Positions 7,289-9,241 of a stretch of 9,241 nt of DNA are shown here, piece after piece. The position numbers were made by a program, and so were the translations under genes. The notes under the pieces are model-generated. The model made no database searches and was not told where the DNA came from. It saw only the letters and a list, made by a program, of their open reading frames with translations. Position 1 is the first letter of the stretch, and each line of letters starts with the position of its first letter. The stretch is from Gammaproteobacteria bacterium (GTDB taxonomy: Bacteria; Pseudomonadota; Gammaproteobacteria; Pseudomonadales; Pseudohongiellaceae): assembly GCA_016762995.1 (NCBI GenBank), contig JAESUT010000029.1, positions 6,125 through 15,365 on the forward strand. The letters run 5' to 3'.

Positions 7289-8287
7289 CTAAGCCAAACG
7301 AAAATTTTGCTGTTGGGGAAATACGCCAAACAGGCCGCCAGTGTGGATGAATACCACGTTTTTTGCGCCACTAAGCGCACCTGCGTCACCTTTTTCCAGC
7401 TCGGCAACCATGCCATGAAAGGCTTTTCCTGTATAGACTGGGTCTAGAAAAATGCCCTCGATGCGGGCTAACTCGGCTATACCGTCAAAAATTTCGGGGC
7501 CTGCAACGCCATAGCCCGCGCCTAAATAGCCTTCAACCGTTTTTATTTTCATCTTACTTTCATCGAATTCTTGATTGTACCGTTGCTTCCAGAGCATCAC
7601 ATCACCACGAATTTTCTTCTCGAAGTAGGCGGCGTCATCACTGACATTAAAAGCTACTACCTGACTTCTCATACCTAGTAGTTCTGTACCAACAATCAAC
7701 CCTGCCTGCGTTCCTCCGGAGCCCGTAGCGGTAACTATATATTCAGGCTCCATTTTTAGATCGAGGAAGTCTTGATTTAACTCTTCGCTGGCCTTTATAT
7801 AGCCCCATAGCCCAACTTCGTCGCTGGCTCCAACTGGAATGAAAAAAGCCTTTTTACCTTGAGAAACACAGCGGGCCTGCAATTCACTCGCTAAGTCTTC
7901 ATGACCGCTCCATTGTGCCTGACTCAAATAGCTGACCTCGGCGCCGCAAAGATAATCCATTAACAAGTTACCTTCCAACACATCGGGCTTCTCACCGCGA
8001 AGGATGAGGTGTACTTTCATACCCAATCGCGCACCCAGCACGGCTGTTGCTCGGCAATGATTCGATTGAATTCCTCCGCAAGTTATCAATGTGTCACATG
8101 ATTGATTCTGGGCTTCAGCAATACAGTATTCTAATTTTCGTATTTTGTTTCCCGACACTTCGGTGCCCGTAAGCTCGTCTCGTTTGATCCAAATAGTTGT
8201 ATCTTTAAAGCGCTGTGAAAATCTTTCCAGCTTTGTAATAGGAGTAGGCAACTGCGCGAGTTCTATTCTTGCTGGCCATTTGATCAT
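7289..8287 (-). CDS. dcyD: D-cysteine desulfhydrase-type PLP enzyme (ACC deaminase/DcyD family)
   Basis: The product is 332 residues, the family's usual length, with no signal peptide, so it is cytoplasmic. The fold-type II PLP signature is intact: KRDELTG (35-41), K48 in SGNKIRK as the Schiff-base lysine, the S75 region in GGIQSNH (71-77), the phosphate-binding loop TGSGGTQAG (188-196) and HTGG (315-318). Two positions separate the two activities in this family: ACC deaminases have Glu after the active-site Tyr and Leu in HLGG, whereas D-cysteine desulfhydrases have Thr or Ser and Thr. Here they are Y285-T286 and T316, favouring D-cysteine breakdown to pyruvate, sulfide and ammonia. Related D-amino acids such as beta-chloro-D-alanine remain possible substrates. 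It is the first gene of the probable operon with the propeller and peptidase. Its ATG at 8287 lies only 28 bases after the T tract of the preceding terminator, and its ribosome binding site is weak (AAGAG). Confidence 0.85.
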   Translation of the reverse strand: MIKWPARIELAQLPTPITKLERFSQRFKDTTIWIKRDELTGTEVSGNKIRKLEYCIAEAQNQSCDTLITCGGIQSNHCRATAVLGARLGMKVHLILRGEKPDVLEGNLLMDYLCGAEVSYLSQAQWSGHEDLASELQARCVSQGKKAFFIPVGASDEVGLWGYIKASEELNQDFLDLKMEPEYIVTATGSGGTQAGLIVGTELLGMRSQVVAFNVSDDAAYFEKKIRGDVMLWKQRYNQEFDESKMKIKTVEGYLGAGYGVAGPEIFDGIAELARIEGIFLDPVYTGKAFHGMVAELEKGDAGALSGAKNVVFIHTGGLFGVFPQQQNFRLA

Positions 8288-8315
8288 TTGAAGCGTCTCT
8301 TATTAATCTGCGTTA

Positions 8316-8355
8316 CAAAACAAAAAACGGAACAAGAGCTAGTCCGATTCCGTTT
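8316..8355 (-). terminator. Intrinsic terminator after the 143-residue protein gene
   Basis: On the minus strand, AAACGGAA (8355-8348) pairs perfectly with TTCCGTTT (8332-8325) around a 15-base loop, followed by TTTGTTTTG. The stem has only three G-C pairs and the T tract is interrupted once, so it may be leaky. It lies 53 bases past the stop at 8408 and just before the desulfhydrase gene, marking the boundary between the two minus-strand units. Confidence 0.65.
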
Positions 8356-8407
8356 CTACGTTATTTCATTCTGATAGCCCGGCGAGCAGCTTCAAAACAA
8401 TCTACTG

Positions 8408-8839
8408 TTACTTCTTAGTTGCGTCGTAAGTCTCAACACCGCCGGCGGCACTCGGGGCCGAAGCCTCTGCAGTATCGAGCGGCTTCAAGGCTTCGCTATA
8501 AAGAAACAAATCTGTCAGTACGGCGCGAAGGTGAATGGACGCATTTAAATTGTCCACGATTTCCGATCCGATTTTTTCTTGATTTAGAATGAAGCGGATA
8601 GCAGCTCCAGCATTCCGGCAATCATTTGCGATTACCTGCTCGAAATCATCCTTACTCTCAGAAAAGGCAGCCGCGATGTTATTCATCCCGGCCGAAATTT
8701 CTTCGATGATGGGCCTAGCGTGTGGGCCAGGCCCCGTCTCTTTTTGTGCAGGTCGTCCCTGAGCAGCAAAAGCCAGCAGGAACTCGTAGCCAGATTCTAT
8801 GGCTTCTATATCATTTTCTATCACAGCATTTTTACTCAT
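8408..8839 (-). CDS. Conserved-looking cytoplasmic protein of unknown function, cytochrome b-linked
   Basis: I do not recognise this 143-residue protein. It has no signal peptide or membrane segment. The N-terminal region (IEAIESGYEFLLAFAAQGR, 11-29) and the middle (about 43-118) look amphipathic and alpha-helical, separated by a Pro/Gly-rich loop (KETGPGPHARP, 33-43). It has a single cysteine (C74), so it is not an iron-sulfur or c-heme protein. The C-terminal 25 residues are Ala/Ser-rich and probably disordered. It begins 42 bases after the cytochrome b gene stop and is followed by a terminator, so it is the last gene of that unit. A small helical protein in this place could be an assembly chaperone or accessory factor of the respiratory complex, but that rests on position only. 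No good Shine-Dalgarno precedes the ATG at 8839; the nearest GGA lies within the intercistronic hairpin. Confidence 0.75.
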   Translation of the reverse strand: MSKNAVIENDIEAIESGYEFLLAFAAQGRPAQKETGPGPHARPIIEEISAGMNNIAAAFSESKDDFEQVIANDCRNAGAAIRFILNQEKIGSEIVDNLNASIHLRAVLTDLFLYSEALKPLDTAEASAPSAAGGVETYDATKK

Positions 8840-8853
8840 TAGTCGTTTTCAGA

Positions 8854-8876
8854 TCCGTATCAAAAAGCGATACGGA
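8854..8876. repeat. Intercistronic perfect 8-bp hairpin
   Basis: TCCGTATC (8854-8861) and GATACGGA (8869-8876) form a perfect stem with a 7-base loop, between the cytochrome b stop (8882-8884) and the next start (8839). No T run follows on either strand, so termination is unlikely. In the transcript the stem would take in the GGA nearest the downstream start. It could therefore protect the upstream message from 3' decay or dampen translation of the following gene. Confidence 0.5.
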
Positions 8877-8881
8877 GTAAT

Positions 8882-9241
8882 TTAGTCGGCTTCTTTTGGA
8901 GACCATAGACTCGTGTCATGGTTTGCCGTCATCTCATCTTCCGAAATCCAACCAGATACCATAGAACGTGTGTAGAACAATTTTTCTGGTCTCAGGGCGA
9001 AGTAGATATGTGTTGCCACAAGAGCCACTAGCGCAAGAGTAGAAAGACCGTGCAACAAGAACATTAGACCAAGCGTGTCTTCAGCCATGCTATTGGTACG
9101 ATCCCAGAAAGGAGTATCGATCTGCAAGAACAATAGAATACCAGTCGCAACAACCGCCAGTACCACCACCGTTACAGCCCAGTGCATACCCTTCTGTTCG
9201 AAGGTATATTTACCCGGCTTCTGTGCTGAATCGAATGGCTC
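8882..9241 (-). CDS. Formate dehydrogenase gamma-like membrane cytochrome b (partial, C-terminal part)
   Basis: The frame stays open to the right edge, so the N-terminus lies outside and the ATG at 9187 is internal. The 119 visible residues begin EPFDSAQKPGKYTFEQKGMHW, the loop before the third transmembrane helix in this family (KY...QK). Two membrane helices follow: one after MHW (AVTVVVLAVVATGILLFL) and one containing LLHGLSTLALVALVATH. The two histidines in the latter are 14 residues apart, the same spacing as heme ligands H155 and H169 of E. coli FdnI. The tail, SGWISEDEMTANHDTSLW, resembles the conserved SGW...HH..W ending of FdnI/FdoI. The protein would carry two b hemes and pass electrons between a periplasmic partner and the quinone pool. 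Whether the partner is formate dehydrogenase or another cytochrome or reductase cannot be told, since the upstream genes are not in view. It is probably cotranscribed with the 143-residue gene. Confidence 0.82.
   Translation of the reverse strand, partial: EPFDSAQKPGKYTFEQKGMHWAVTVVVLAVVATGILLFLQIDTPFWDRTNSMAEDTLGLMFLLHGLSTLALVALVATHIYFALRPEKLFYTRSMVSGWISEDEMTANHDTSLWSPKEAD

Noticed and set aside
8882..9187. The ATG at 9187 as start of a complete 101-residue protein
   Set aside because: The frame continues upstream without a stop to the window edge, and the upstream residues (GKYTFEQKG) are conserved-looking family sequence, so the gene is truncated by the window and this Met is internal.

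Overview
The window is bacterial, most likely from a marine or environmental gammaproteobacterium. This lineage call is an inference from the mix of gene families and the roughly balanced base composition; there is no rRNA or marker gene to confirm it. Genes are densely packed, and every large gene lies on the minus strand. I see no tRNA, rRNA, CRISPR array, insertion sequence, integrase or phage gene.

Reading in the direction of transcription from the right edge: (1) 9241-8408 holds the 3' end of a formate-dehydrogenase-gamma-like membrane cytochrome b, then a 143-residue cytoplasmic protein of unknown function. A perfect hairpin lies between them, and the unit ends in an intrinsic terminator at 8316-8355. 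(2) 8287-2632 is a probable three-gene operon with gaps of 58 and 33 bases. It encodes a PLP enzyme with D-cysteine desulfhydrase signature residues, a secreted TolB-like PD40 beta-propeller, and a 1122-residue secreted protein. That protein joins an M1-like gluzincin domain, an unassigned linker, an M28 zinc peptidase domain and a C-terminal PDZ domain. (3) 2631-2169 is a 463-base intergenic region. It carries a candidate 49-residue plus-strand membrane microprotein with a good ribosome binding site, a perfect 10-bp inverted repeat spanning the stops of the converging genes, and a phased direct repeat upstream of the next gene. (4) 2168-1 is the 5' part of a DUF5916 outer-membrane protein gene with a CBM9-like N-terminus. 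It runs off the left edge.

The secreted propeller and double peptidase probably act together outside the cytoplasmic membrane, in periplasmic peptide processing or scavenging. The DUF5916 barrel may add an outer-membrane surface component, but it looks separately transcribed. The cytoplasmic desulfhydrase at the head of the peptidase operon could handle amino acids delivered by that system, which is speculative. The items most worth following up are the double-metallopeptidase fusion, the microprotein with its convergent hairpin, and the unknown cytochrome-linked 143-residue protein. I found no clear defence or mobile system.
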